Shown here piece after piece: positions 1 through 8,225 of a stretch of DNA of 64,000 bases (positions within the stretch are counted from its first letter, which is position 1; every line of letters begins with the position of its first letter). The translations under genes and the position numbers were made by a program. Location: assembly GCF_022678485.1 (NCBI RefSeq), contig NZ_JALBYP010000018.1, forward strand, positions 186,001 to 250,000, read 5' to 3'. The notes below the pieces were generated by a model. The model was not told the origin of the DNA and did no database searches. It worked only from the letters and a program-made list of their open reading frames with translations. The DNA is from Aliiroseovarius sediminis (GTDB lineage Bacteria; Pseudomonadota; Alphaproteobacteria; Rhodobacterales; Rhodobacteraceae).

Positions 1-109
1 CGGCGCGATCCTGCAAAAGTGCGGCTTGGCGGCGGATGATCTTGATCACGCCGGTGCCGACGGTGCCAAGACCTGCAATCCCAAGGCGCAGGGGGCTGTT
101 GTCACTCAT
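1..109 (-). CDS. hom: Homoserine dehydrogenase, N-terminal fragment (runs off the window)
   Basis: The minus strand encodes about 36 residues from an ATG at 107-109, preceded by a GGAGAG ribosome-binding site. The start reads MSDNSPLRLGIAGLGTVGTG, with the GxGxxG nucleotide-binding loop that opens homoserine dehydrogenases. The family reduces aspartate-semialdehyde to homoserine with NAD(P)H on the way to threonine and methionine. The rest lies outside the window, so the catalytic domain cannot be checked. Another NAD(P)-binding dehydrogenase is possible, but the wording of the loop and the following IIRRQAALLQ helix are typical of Hom. Confidence 0.82.
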   Translation of the reverse strand, partial: MSDNSPLRLGIAGLGTVGTGVIKIIRRQAALLQDRA

Positions 110-212
110 GTCGCTCTCCGTCGGCTGTTTGATCGTTCAGCGACGTGTAGCCAATGGCCGCCAAGGGTGCAATCCGCAGGGCGTGGGTTGGGTGAAATTT
201 TCGGGCAAGCCG

Positions 213-500
213 TCAGGACGCGTCCAGCGCATCCAGCATCTGATCCTCGGTCTCGGTGTCCACCACCGACGTGCCGCGCAACTGGGTCGCCCGCGCACGC
301 AGGTCCGCGGCCCGTGTGGCCAGATCATCAATGCCATCATCCGTCGGCGGTATTGCCGCCTGTGCCTGAATTTCACTGGTCGGGATGATCTTCGGAAACG
401 GCGCGTTTGCCGCTGCGCCTTCGGGAAAATCCGGCGCAGGTGCACAGGCCAGCAGGATCGCGGGCAGGATCATGGGAAGGATCAGGGGGCGCGGTGGCAT
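213..500 (-). CDS. Small putative lipoprotein
   Basis: This 95-residue protein starts at an ATG with GGAGAC upstream; an in-frame start further upstream would add 17 residues without a signal sequence. A short arginine-containing N-terminus and hydrophobic stretch end in ILLACAP, a lipobox with the modified cysteine near residue 19. The mature part is rich in Ala, Asp, Thr and Arg, with a helical stretch (DDLATRAADLRARATQL). No family is recognised. It lies about 100 bp downstream of hom on the same strand, so the two may be co-transcribed. An envelope location follows only from the lipobox. Confidence 0.6.
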   Translation of the reverse strand: MPPRPLILPMILPAILLACAPAPDFPEGAAANAPFPKIIPTSEIQAQAAIPPTDDGIDDLATRAADLRARATQLRGTSVVDTETEDQMLDALDAS

Positions 501-593
501 ATGGTGCAGTCTCCGGTTCTGGCCCGTGGGGCTGGGGGACGATACCCCCACGCCCGCTCCGCCGCAAGGTCGGGCGCATTGTGCGGTTGGATT

Positions 594-607
594 TGAACAA
601 ACGTTCA
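594..607. promoter_or_regulatory. Candidate TetR operator
   Basis: TGAAC-aaac-GTTCA is a perfect inverted repeat 14 bp before the TetR start and about 93 bp before the divergent lipoprotein start. TetR regulators commonly bind such palindromes in their own promoter, so autoregulation is inferred. No binding data are available. Confidence 0.35.
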
Positions 608-621
608 GTTATCAAGGCGCC

Positions 622-1209
622 ATGGCACGTAAAACCGGATCACATAGCGAAATCACAGGCCCCAAGGTGCGCGAGGCGGCCCTTGCCCTGTTTGCGCAGC
701 ATGGGTTCGCTGCCGTCTCGATGCGCCAGATCGCGGCTGAGGTCGGCGTGCAGGCCGGGGCGCTTTATCTTTATACGAAAGACAAGCAAAGCCTGCTGTT
801 TGACCTGATGCAGTCGCATATGGATGATCTGTTGGCCGCGTGGCAGGCCGAGCCCAAAGGCGATGGCGCGCTGGCACATCTTGAAGCCTTCGCCCGGTTT
901 CACATCCGCTTTCACCTTGAACGCCCCGACGCGGTGTTCATTGCGTATATGGAGCTTCGCAACCTCTCGGACGACAACTTCGCGGCGATCGAGGCGCTGC
1001 GCCGGACCTATGAGGGCGAGTTGGAGGCGATCCTGCGCGCAGGGCACGCCGAAAGTGTGATCCACGCGCCTGATATCCGGCTGACCACTATGGCACTGAT
1101 TGCCATGCTGACCGGGGTCAACACCTGGTATCGGGACGGGGGGCGGCTGTCGCGCGATGCGGTGGCGGACATCTATTGGGACATGGTGCGCGGTGCAGTC
1201 GGGGCATGA
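622..1209 (+). CDS. TetR/AcrR-family transcriptional regulator
   Basis: This is a 195-residue DNA-binding repressor. The N-terminal helix-turn-helix is seen in ALALFAQHGFAAVSMRQIAA and GVQAGALYLYTKDKQSLL, the usual TetR wording ending in the tyrosine- and lysine-containing recognition helix. The C-terminal half is a helical ligand-binding domain of unknown specificity. I chose ATG 622 (MARKTGSH) because the domain begins about 15 residues later; the open frame extends upstream to 385 but that part overlaps the opposite-strand lipoprotein and has no signature. A palindrome just upstream is a possible operator. It sits before dnaG on the same strand with a 51-bp gap; no functional link is evident. 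Confidence 0.85.
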   Translation: MARKTGSHSEITGPKVREAALALFAQHGFAAVSMRQIAAEVGVQAGALYLYTKDKQSLLFDLMQSHMDDLLAAWQAEPKGDGALAHLEAFARFHIRFHLERPDAVFIAYMELRNLSDDNFAAIEALRRTYEGELEAILRAGHAESVIHAPDIRLTTMALIAMLTGVNTWYRDGGRLSRDAVADIYWDMVRGAVGA

Positions 1210-1260
1210 TACGGCGCGCGGCCACTGGACTCTGACGCCCTTCGCGCCGATATATAGAAC

Positions 1261-3243
1261 ATGTCGCTTCCACCCGGTTTCCTAGATGAATTGCGCAATC
1301 GTCTGAGCCTGTCGCAGGTTGTCGGGCGCAAGGTCATATGGGACCAGCGAAAATCCAATCAGGCCAAGGGTGATATGTGGGCGCCATGCCCGTTCCATCA
1401 GGAAGCAACGCCTTCGTTTCACGTAGATGACCGCAAGGGTTATTACTATTGCTTTGGCTGTCACCAGAAGGGCGACGCGATTTCGTTCGTGCGCGAGACC
1501 GAGAATGTCGGCTTTATGGAGGCCGTCGAGATTCTGGCGGGCGAGGCCGGAATGCAGATGCCCGCCCGCGACCCCAAGGCAAAGGAAAAGGCCGACCACC
1601 GCACGCAGTTGGTTGAGGTGATGGAAATGGCGGTAAACCATTTCCGACTGATGCTGAAAACCGGTGCGGGCACCGCGGCGCGCGAATATCTGACCCGCCG
1701 GGGGTTAAGCGATGCCGCGCTGGATCGCTGGGAAATCGGCTTTGCGCCCGATGCGTGGCAGGGGCTTTGGGACCACCTGAAAAGCAAGGGGGTCGAGGAC
1801 GACCTGATCCTTGGCGCAGGGCTGGCCAAACCCAGCAATAAGGGCAGCAAACCCTATGACACTTTCCGGGGTCGCATCCTGTTCCCGATCCGTGACGCCC
1901 GTGGCCGCGCAATTGCATTCGGGGGCCGCGCGATGGACCCCGAGGAAAGCGCAAAATACCTGAACTCGCCGCAAACCGATCTGTTCGACAAGGGCCGCAG
2001 CCTGTTCAATCACGGCCCCGCCCGCGAGGCGGCGGGGAAGGGCCAGCCTTTGATCGTGGCTGAAGGCTATATGGATGTGATCGCGCTGTCCGAGGCCGGG
2101 TTTGGCGCCACCGTCGCGCCCCTTGGCACCGCAATCACCGAAGACCAGTTGCGCCTTCTGTGGCGCATCGCGCCCGAGCCGATCATCGCGCTGGACGGGG
2201 ATCAGGCGGGCCTGAAGGCCGCGATGCGGGTGATCGACACCGCGCTGCCTTTGCTTGAGGCGGGGCAAAGCCTGCGCTTCGCGTTGATGCCCGAAGGCAA
2301 GGACCCCGACGACCTGCTGAAGGAAAGCGGGCCGGATGCCATGCGGGCGTTGATCGACGCGGCGATACCGATGGTCGACCTGCTGTGGCGGCGTGAAACT
2401 GAAGGCAAGGTCTTTGACAGCCCCGAACGCCGTGCTGCGCTGGACAAAGATCTGCGCACAGTGATTGCGCGCATCAAGGACCCCTCGATCAAGTCGCATT
2501 ATGGGCAGGCGATCAAAGATAAGCGATGGGATTTGTTCCGCGCACGTCCCAAGGGACAGGGGGCAGGCCGCGCACCGTGGAAGCCCAGCCCGTGGAAGAA
2601 GGGGCAGGGCCGCGGTTGGGCGCCAACGCCGCCGGTGCTGCAATCAACCAAGACCTCGCTTTTGGCGATGGCGGATGATCAGGGACAGGAAGTGCTGCGT
2701 GAGGCGGTGATCCTGGCAGTGCTGATCCGCTGCCCTGACAAGCTGGAACAGGTTGAAAGCCGGGTGGAGCGTTTGGATATGATCGGACCCGATCACGCAG
2801 CGCTTCAGCGGTTCATTTTACGCCACGCCCACGAAGGCACGGATGTGCTGGAACGCAGCATTGCAGAAGGATTAGGGACCTCTGCCCTTGAAAAGCTGTT
2901 TGCGCTCAACCATGTGCAAATCACCCCTGCGATGCGCCATCCCGATGATGACGAAACCGTCGAGGCTTGCCTTGATCAGGAGTTGATGAAGCTTGAGGCA
3001 TCGCGCGGTCTGCGACGCGAGGTTGCAGATGCCGCCGAAGATATGAATACATTGCCCGATGAAGGGGTGACATGGCGTCTGGGGCAGGCCGCACAGGCGC
3101 AGCAAAACGCGCAGCGCAGCCAGACCGAGGATAAGGCCACCTATGAGGTTGCCGATAACGGAACGCTTATGAACCGCGATGAACGCGACGCGCTGGACGC
3201 ATTGTTGGCGCAGATCGACCCCACGAAGGGTAAGAAGAAATAG
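1261..3243 (+). CDS. dnaG: DNA primase
   Basis: This 660-residue protein synthesises the RNA primers for replication. The CHC2 zinc finger uses C43, H46, C64 and C67 (CPFH...CFGC). The Toprim catalytic core follows, with LIVAEGYMDVIAL near residues 263-275 and the ALDGDQAG metal-binding aspartates around 310. A Pro/Trp/Lys-rich linker near residues 430-460 joins the core to a helical C-terminal domain that in the family contacts the DnaB helicase. Length is normal. The ATG at 1261 has a poor ribosome-binding site, but no earlier start fits. rpoD follows by 181 bp, giving the conserved dnaG-rpoD arrangement of the macromolecular synthesis operon. Confidence 0.97.
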   Translation: MSLPPGFLDELRNRLSLSQVVGRKVIWDQRKSNQAKGDMWAPCPFHQEATPSFHVDDRKGYYYCFGCHQKGDAISFVRETENVGFMEAVEILAGEAGMQMPARDPKAKEKADHRTQLVEVMEMAVNHFRLMLKTGAGTAAREYLTRRGLSDAALDRWEIGFAPDAWQGLWDHLKSKGVEDDLILGAGLAKPSNKGSKPYDTFRGRILFPIRDARGRAIAFGGRAMDPEESAKYLNSPQTDLFDKGRSLFNHGPAREAAGKGQPLIVAEGYMDVIALSEAGFGATVAPLGTAITEDQLRLLWRIAPEPIIALDGDQAGLKAAMRVIDTALPLLEAGQSLRFALMPEGKDPDDLLKESGPDAMRALIDAAIPMVDLLWRRETEGKVFDSPERRAALDKDLRTVIARIKDPSIKSHYGQAIKDKRWDLFRARPKGQGAGRAPWKPSPWKKGQGRGWAPTPPVLQSTKTSLLAMADDQGQEVLREAVILAVLIRCPDKLEQVESRVERLDMIGPDHAALQRFILRHAHEGTDVLERSIAEGLGTSALEKLFALNHVQITPAMRHPDDDETVEACLDQELMKLEASRGLRREVADAAEDMNTLPDEGVTWRLGQAAQAQQNAQRSQTEDKATYEVADNGTLMNRDERDALDALLAQIDPTKGKKK

Positions 3244-3304
3244 CAACACTGCCGGACGATCTGGCCTTTTGGTAAAGACCCGGCAAAGAATACGCGATAA
3301 ACGG

Positions 3305-3343
3305 GTTGGCGAATCACTGATTCGGAGTGATGATTCGGCCAAC
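3305..3343. other. Hairpin in the dnaG-rpoD spacer
   Basis: GTTGGCGAATCA at 3305-3316 pairs with TGATTC-G-GCCAAC at 3331-3343, giving 12 base pairs with one bulged G around a 14-nt loop. No T-run follows, so it does not look like a simple terminator. GCGAATCAC occurs again at 3344-3352. It could be an RNA processing site, an attenuator or an operator for rpoD. Confidence 0.4.
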
Positions 3344-3424
3344 GCGAATCACCTATGAGGTGGGGCATCACTTAGGCGAACACGCCGATGTCCCGATCCG
3401 CCAAGCCAAGCGCAAGGAGGGCCC

Positions 3425-5419
3425 ATGGCCGCCAAGGATACTGCCAGCGACCGCAAGGACGACCAAGACAACGAACCGATGGTCGATGTAAGCCAGACAG
3501 CGGTCAAAAAGATGATCGCCGATGCGCGGGAAAAGGGCTACATCACCTATGATCAGCTCAACCAAGTGCTGCCGCCCGAACATGTAAGTTCGGAACAGAT
3601 CGAGGACGTGATGTCGATGCTGTCTGAAATGGGCATCAACATTATCGAAGACGAAGAAGCGGACGAGGAAGACAAGGGCTCGACCGAACTGGTCACGCAA
3701 GCCGGCGCGCGCGAAGTCACTGTCGCCACCACCGCGACTGAGAAGTTGGATCGCACCGACGACCCTGTGCGCATGTATCTGCGCGAAATGGGATCGGTCG
3801 AACTTCTGAGCCGTGAGGGCGAGATTGCCATCGCCAAACGGATTGAAGCCGGGCGCAATACGATGATCCTCGGGCTGTGCGAAAGCCCGTTGACCTTTCA
3901 AGCCATCACGATCTGGCGCGACGAACTGCTGAGCGAAGACATCCTTCTGCGCGACGTCATCGACCTTGACGCCACCTTTGGCAACGCGATGGAGGAGGAC
4001 GGCGAGGACGAAGAAAGCGTCGCCGCCACCCCCAGTGCTGACAGCGCGACCCAATCCGGCGAAAAGAAGAAGACTGAGCCTGAACTGGACGCTGATGGCA
4101 ATCCCATTGCCACCGATGACGATGATGACGACGAAGATGAAGCGGCCAATATGTCGCTTGCCGCGATGGAAGCCGCGCTGAAGCCGCGCGTGCTTGAGAC
4201 GCTGGACCTGATCGCGCGTGATTATGTCAAACTGTCGGAAATGCAGGATCAGCGGATGTCTGCGACCCTGAACGAAGACGACAGCTTCTCAAAGAAAGAA
4301 GAGGGCGCGTATCAGAAACTGCGCTCTGAAATTGTTATGCTGGTGAACGAGCTTCACCTGCACAACAATCGGATCGAGGCACTGGTGGACCAGCTTTACG
4401 GCATCAACCGGCGCATCATGTCGATCGACTCGGCGATGGTGAAGCTGGCCGACCAAGCCCGCATCAACCGCCGCGAATTCATCGAAGCATATCGCGGGCG
4501 TGAATTGGACCCCACTTGGCTTGACGATATGGGCAACCAGTCCGGGCGGGCTTGGCAGGGCTTTATCGAGCGGTCGACCGACAAGGTTGAAAAACTGCGC
4601 GGTGACATGGCGCAGGTCGGGCAATATGTCGGCGTCGACATCCCCGAATTCCGCCGCATCGTGCAGCAAGTTCAAAAGGGCGAAAAAGAGGCGCGTCAGG
4701 CCAAGAAGGAAATGGTGGAAGCCAACCTGCGTCTGGTCATTTCGATCGCCAAGAAATACACGAACCGCGGCTTGCAATTCCTTGATCTTATTCAGGAAGG
4801 TAACATCGGCCTGATGAAGGCGGTGGACAAATTCGAATACCGTCGCGGCTATAAGTTCTCGACCTATGCGACGTGGTGGATCAGGCAGGCGATCACCCGC
4901 TCGATCGCGGACCAAGCGCGCACGATCCGTATTCCGGTGCACATGATCGAAACGATCAACAAGCTGGTGCGCACAGGCCGCCAGATGCTGCACGAAATCG
5001 GCCGCGAGCCGACGCCGGAAGAACTGGCCGAAAAGCTGCAAATGCCGCTTGAAAAAGTGCGCAAGGTGATGAAAATCGCCAAAGAGCCGATCAGCCTTGA
5101 AACCCCCATTGGGGACGAGGAAGACAGCCAGCTTGGCGATTTCATCGAGGACAAGAACGCCGTGCTGCCACTGGACAGCGCCATTCAGGAAAACCTCAAG
5201 GAAACGACAACGCGGGTTCTGGCCTCACTGACGCCGCGCGAAGAACGTGTGCTTCGTATGCGGTTTGGCATCGGGATGAACACCGACCACACGCTGGAAG
5301 AGGTCGGCCAGCAGTTCAGCGTCACCCGCGAACGCATCCGCCAGATCGAGGCGAAGGCGTTGAGGAAGTTGAAGCACCCGAGCCGAAGCCGGAAGCTTCG
5401 ATCGTTCTTGGATCAATAG
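3425..5419 (+). CDS. rpoD: RNA polymerase primary sigma factor RpoD (sigma-70)
   Basis: This 664-residue protein is the housekeeping sigma factor. Region 1.1 is at the N-terminus, followed by region 1.2 ([20 protein letters not shown], about 115-134). A long non-conserved region contains an acidic run (DDDDDDEDE near 230). Region 2 ([20 protein letters not shown] through [10 protein letters not shown], about 432-490) binds the -10 element and core polymerase. Region 4 ends in the helix-turn-helix [20 protein letters not shown]. An AGGAGG ribosome-binding site sits 4 bases before the ATG. The upstream spacer holds a strong hairpin that may be involved in processing the dnaG-rpoD transcript. 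Confidence 0.98.
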   Translation: MAAKDTASDRKDDQDNEPMVDVSQTAVKKMIADAREKGYITYDQLNQVLPPEHVSSEQIEDVMSMLSEMGINIIEDEEADEEDKGSTELVTQAGAREVTVATTATEKLDRTDDPVRMYLREMGSVELLSREGEIAIAKRIEAGRNTMILGLCESPLTFQAITIWRDELLSEDILLRDVIDLDATFGNAMEEDGEDEESVAATPSADSATQSGEKKKTEPELDADGNPIATDDDDDDEDEAANMSLAAMEAALKPRVLETLDLIARDYVKLSEMQDQRMSATLNEDDSFSKKEEGAYQKLRSEIVMLVNELHLHNNRIEALVDQLYGINRRIMSIDSAMVKLADQARINRREFIEAYRGRELDPTWLDDMGNQSGRAWQGFIERSTDKVEKLRGDMAQVGQYVGVDIPEFRRIVQQVQKGEKEARQAKKEMVEANLRLVISIAKKYTNRGLQFLDLIQEGNIGLMKAVDKFEYRRGYKFSTYATWWIRQAITRSIADQARTIRIPVHMIETINKLVRTGRQMLHEIGREPTPEELAEKLQMPLEKVRKVMKIAKEPISLETPIGDEEDSQLGDFIEDKNAVLPLDSAIQENLKETTTRVLASLTPREERVLRMRFGIGMNTDHTLEEVGQQFSVTRERIRQIEAKALRKLKHPSRSRKLRSFLDQ

Positions 5420-5434
5420 GGCAGGAAGCGCATA

Positions 5435-5755
5435 GTGGTGCAACCTTGTCGTAATGTCTTTGAAACCGATGACCATCTTTCGGCGATCTATTCTCGCAAG
5501 AAAGAGATTGAAAAGCGACTGGAACAGTTGACGGGGCGCAAACCGCGCCCCGGACTGTCCAAGGAGCAAGCCTTCAATACGCCGCTGCCTGCGCAGGTGC
5601 ACGAATTGATGGAAGAATGGTTCAAGGTCTCGAAGGCGCACGAAGAACGGTTTGCCCAAGTCGATCGGGCAAGATTGGCGCGTTTCCAGAAGGGCGCGTT
5701 CGAGGACGCTTACGAGGAACGCTGCGCACAACGCTGGTGGTTGCGTCGTTACTGA
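5435..5755 (+). CDS. Hypothetical protein downstream of rpoD
   Basis: This open frame encodes 106 residues beginning at GTG 5435 (or GTG 5438), with GGAAG upstream and only 15 bp after rpoD, so it may be read through from rpoD. The product is charged and helical (SRKKEIEKRLEQLTGRKPR, AHEERFAQVDRARLARFQKG) and ends in an aromatic, basic WWLRRY. No signal peptide, membrane segment or known motif is visible. I do not recognise the family. Codon use looks like the neighbouring genes, which favours a real gene, but it remains unproven. Confidence 0.55.
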   Translation: MVQPCRNVFETDDHLSAIYSRKKEIEKRLEQLTGRKPRPGLSKEQAFNTPLPAQVHELMEEWFKVSKAHEERFAQVDRARLARFQKGAFEDAYEERCAQRWWLRRY

Positions 5756-5803
5756 GTAGTCATCGGGTTGTCGTTGCTGCACCGCACCCGCATAATATTG
5801 GTC

Positions 5804-6223
5804 ATGCAGACGGAATTTCGGATATCTACCCACGGCCCCGGCCTTTTTGAATTCACCCACGACGTGACGGGCTGGCTGTCCAAACAGGGCGCCCAGGACG
5901 GCCTGCTGACCCTCTTCGTGCGCCACACCTCCTGCTCGCTGCTCATTCAGGAAAACGCCGACCCCGAGGTGCAGACCGATCTGCAAAACTTCTTTCATCG
6001 GCTGGTGCCGCCGACCTCTGATCCCAGCATGTCCTTCCTGACCCACACCTATGAAGGCCCGGACGATATGCCCGCCCATATCAAGGCCTCCCTGTTGCCG
6101 GTCAATCTGTCCATTCCGGTGCAGTCGGGGCGGCTGGCGTTAGGAACATGGCAGGGGATCTATCTTTTTGAACATCGAGACGCGCCGCACACCCGGCAGG
6201 TGGCGGCGCATCTTGGTCCTTAG
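5804..6223 (+). CDS. YjbQ/UPF0047 family protein
   Basis: This 139-residue protein has the conserved UPF0047 core HTSCSLLIQENADPEVQTDL, the later SIPVQSGRLALGTWQGIYLF segment and a C-terminal HR-D motif. Members are small trimeric proteins annotated as secondary thiamine-phosphate synthases on the basis of weak activity; the true substrate is uncertain. The start MQTEFRIS at 5804 was preferred to an in-frame codon 36 bp upstream because it matches the usual family N-terminus. It converges with the dodecin gene, leaving 7 bp between them. Confidence 0.9.
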   Translation: MQTEFRISTHGPGLFEFTHDVTGWLSKQGAQDGLLTLFVRHTSCSLLIQENADPEVQTDLQNFFHRLVPPTSDPSMSFLTHTYEGPDDMPAHIKASLLPVNLSIPVQSGRLALGTWQGIYLFEHRDAPHTRQVAAHLGP

Positions 6224-6230
6224 AGAGGGC

Positions 6231-6434
6231 TTAGTCTTCCAGAAGGAAGGTCACCATCAGATTTACCTGATAATGGGCGACCTTTCCGTTCTCGACCTTG
6301 ACCGACTGTTCCTTGACCCATGCGCTGACGACATTGCGCAGGGTGTCTGCCGCGCGCTCAACCCCCTTTGCGACGGCGTCGTCAAAGCTGTCTGGCGAGG
6401 TGGCTGAAATTTCGGTCACACGTGCGATAGTCAT
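6231..6434 (-). CDS. Dodecin (flavin-binding)
   Basis: This 67-residue protein has the dodecin pattern: a short beta strand (ARVTEISATS), one helix (SFDDAVAKGVERAADTLRNV), the aromatic SAWVKEQ that stacks on the isoalloxazine ring, and a final strand containing HYQVNLMVTFLL. Dodecins form hollow dodecamers that buffer FMN, riboflavin or lumichrome. The location just before a riboflavin synthesis series fits a role in flavin storage. TCTCCC on the plus strand just upstream of the start reads as GGGAGA, a good ribosome-binding site on the coding strand. Confidence 0.9.
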   Translation of the reverse strand: MTIARVTEISATSPDSFDDAVAKGVERAADTLRNVVSAWVKEQSVKVENGKVAHYQVNLMVTFLLED

Positions 6435-6657
6435 CTGTTCTCTCCCTTTTGTTGGCTGGCAGATGGTTTAAGTCTAACCGTGTCTTGCCGTCATTCGGAA
6501 ACACTCTTTCCCCAAATGGCAATGAATCGCGTATCTTGCGGTGCGTATTTCTGACTACACAAGACCTATGGGCTGCCCTATAGTGCCTGTGGATAACTGG
6601 GCGACCGACCGACGAGCCAAGGCCCGGTCAACGCCCGAACAAGGAAAGAGGACGCCG

Positions 6658-7128
6658 ATGCGCTGCCCGTTTTGCGGAAATATTGATACCCAAGTAAAAG
6701 ACAGCCGTCCGGCCGAAGATCACGTTGCCATTCGCAGGCGGCGGTTTTGTCCGGCCTGCGGCGGGCGGTTCACAACCTATGAACGCGTGCAGTTGCGTGA
6801 CCTTGTGGTGGTCAAGACCAACGGCCGGCGCGAGGATTTCGACCGCGAGAAGCTGGAACGCTCGATCCGCATTTCGATGCAAAAACGCCCGGTTGAACCG
6901 GAACGCATCGACCAGATGATCTCGGGCATCGTGCGTCGGCTTGAAAGCATGGGTGAAACCGATATTCCGTCCAAGACAATCGGCGAGATCGTGATGGAAA
7001 GTCTGGCCCGGATCGACACTGTGGCCTATGTGCGCTTTGCCAGTGTTTACAAGAACTTCCAGGCTGCCGATGACTTCGACAAGTTTGTAAGCGAGCTTCG
7101 ACCGGACGTCGCGCCGGAAGACGAGTGA
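6658..7128 (+). CDS. nrdR: Transcriptional repressor NrdR
   Basis: This 156-residue regulator represses ribonucleotide reductase genes by sensing ATP and dATP. The N-terminal zinc ribbon uses C3, C6, C31 and C34 (CPFC...CPAC). The ATP-cone domain follows ([20 protein letters not shown] from about residue 53). Length is typical. The ATG at 6658 has AAGGAAAGAGG upstream; an in-frame extension to 6541 contains no domain. The stop codon overlaps the GTG start of ribD by 4 bp, so the two are translationally coupled, a common arrangement in proteobacteria. Confidence 0.97.
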   Translation: MRCPFCGNIDTQVKDSRPAEDHVAIRRRRFCPACGGRFTTYERVQLRDLVVVKTNGRREDFDREKLERSIRISMQKRPVEPERIDQMISGIVRRLESMGETDIPSKTIGEIVMESLARIDTVAYVRFASVYKNFQAADDFDKFVSELRPDVAPEDE

Positions 7129-8225
7129 CCCAATCTGACACGCGTTATATGCGTTTGGCCCTGTCGCTTGGGCGACGGGGTCTTGGGCGTTGTGCGCCGA
7201 ACCCCGCTGTGGGCTGCGTGATCGTGCAGGGCGCACGGATCGTGGGTCGTGGCTGGACGCAACCCGGCGGACGGCCCCATGCCGAAACGGTGGCGCTGGC
7301 GCAAGCCGGGGCGGCGGCGCGCGGGGCGACGGCCTATGTGACGCTGGAACCCTGCGCCCATCACGGACAAACGCCGCCCTGCGCGACCTCGTTGATTGAC
7401 GCAGGCGTTGCGCGGGTGGTGGTCGCGCTTGGCGATCCTGATCCGCGTGTGGACGGGGGCGGGTTAACCATGTTGCGCCAGGCTGGGGTCGAGGTTGAAA
7501 CCGGTCTGTGCGCAGATGAAGCCCGCGTTGATCAGGCAGGCTTCCTGACCCGTGTCACGCAAGGCCGCCCGATGGTGACGCTGAAACTGGCCAGCTCGTT
7601 TGACGGGCGGATCGCCACGGCCTCGGGTGACAGTCAGTGGATCACCGGCGCCGAGGCGCGCCGCCATGTTCACGCGATGCGCGCCACCCATGATGCGGTG
7701 ATGATCGGGGCAGGCACGGCGCGGGCGGATGATCCGTCTCTGACCGTGCGGGGGCTTGGTGTCGAACACCAACCCATCCGCGTTGTCTTGTCACGCCATC
7801 TGGACCTGCCGTTGGACAGCCAACTGGCCCGCACGGCCCGCGAGGTGCCGGTTTGGGTTTGTCACGGCCGCCGCGCCGCGCCGGAAGTTGTCTCGGCTTG
7901 GGCTGGCATAGGGGTCGAAATGATCGAAGTGGGCGAGACGCAAGGCGCACTTGATGCAAGTGCTGTGCTGCGAGCCCTTGGCGACCGTGGCCTGACCCGC
8001 GTCTATTGCGAAGGGGGCGGCAGTCTGGCCGCTTCGCTTCTGTCTGCAGGGGTTGTGGACGAGCTTGTGGGCTATACCGCCGGGGTCGCACTGGGGGCCG
8101 AAGGAAGGCCGTCGCTTGCCGCGATGGGGCTGGATCGGCTGTCTTCTGCCCCCCGCTTCGATCTGGTCGAGGCGCGCGCGATCGGCAGCGACGTCTTGCA
8201 CCGCTGGCGTCAGCGCCAAAGATAG
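7125..8225 (+). CDS. ribD: Bifunctional pyrimidine deaminase/reductase RibD
   Basis: This 366-residue enzyme performs the second and third steps of riboflavin synthesis. The N-terminal zinc deaminase domain shows H52-A-E54 and the PCxxxGxTPPC-type pair C77 and C86. The NADPH-dependent reductase domain begins near residue 145 ([20 protein letters not shown]) with a glycine-rich [11 protein letters not shown] near 290. The start is GTG inside the nrdR stop codon. Its 3' end overlaps the convergent kpsC gene by 16 bp. The other pathway genes resume at 13 kb after an opposite-strand capsule cluster. Confidence 0.96.
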   Translation: MTQSDTRYMRLALSLGRRGLGRCAPNPAVGCVIVQGARIVGRGWTQPGGRPHAETVALAQAGAAARGATAYVTLEPCAHHGQTPPCATSLIDAGVARVVVALGDPDPRVDGGGLTMLRQAGVEVETGLCADEARVDQAGFLTRVTQGRPMVTLKLASSFDGRIATASGDSQWITGAEARRHVHAMRATHDAVMIGAGTARADDPSLTVRGLGVEHQPIRVVLSRHLDLPLDSQLARTAREVPVWVCHGRRAAPEVVSAWAGIGVEMIEVGETQGALDASAVLRALGDRGLTRVYCEGGGSLAASLLSAGVVDELVGYTAGVALGAEGRPSLAAMGLDRLSSAPRFDLVEARAIGSDVLHRWRQRQR

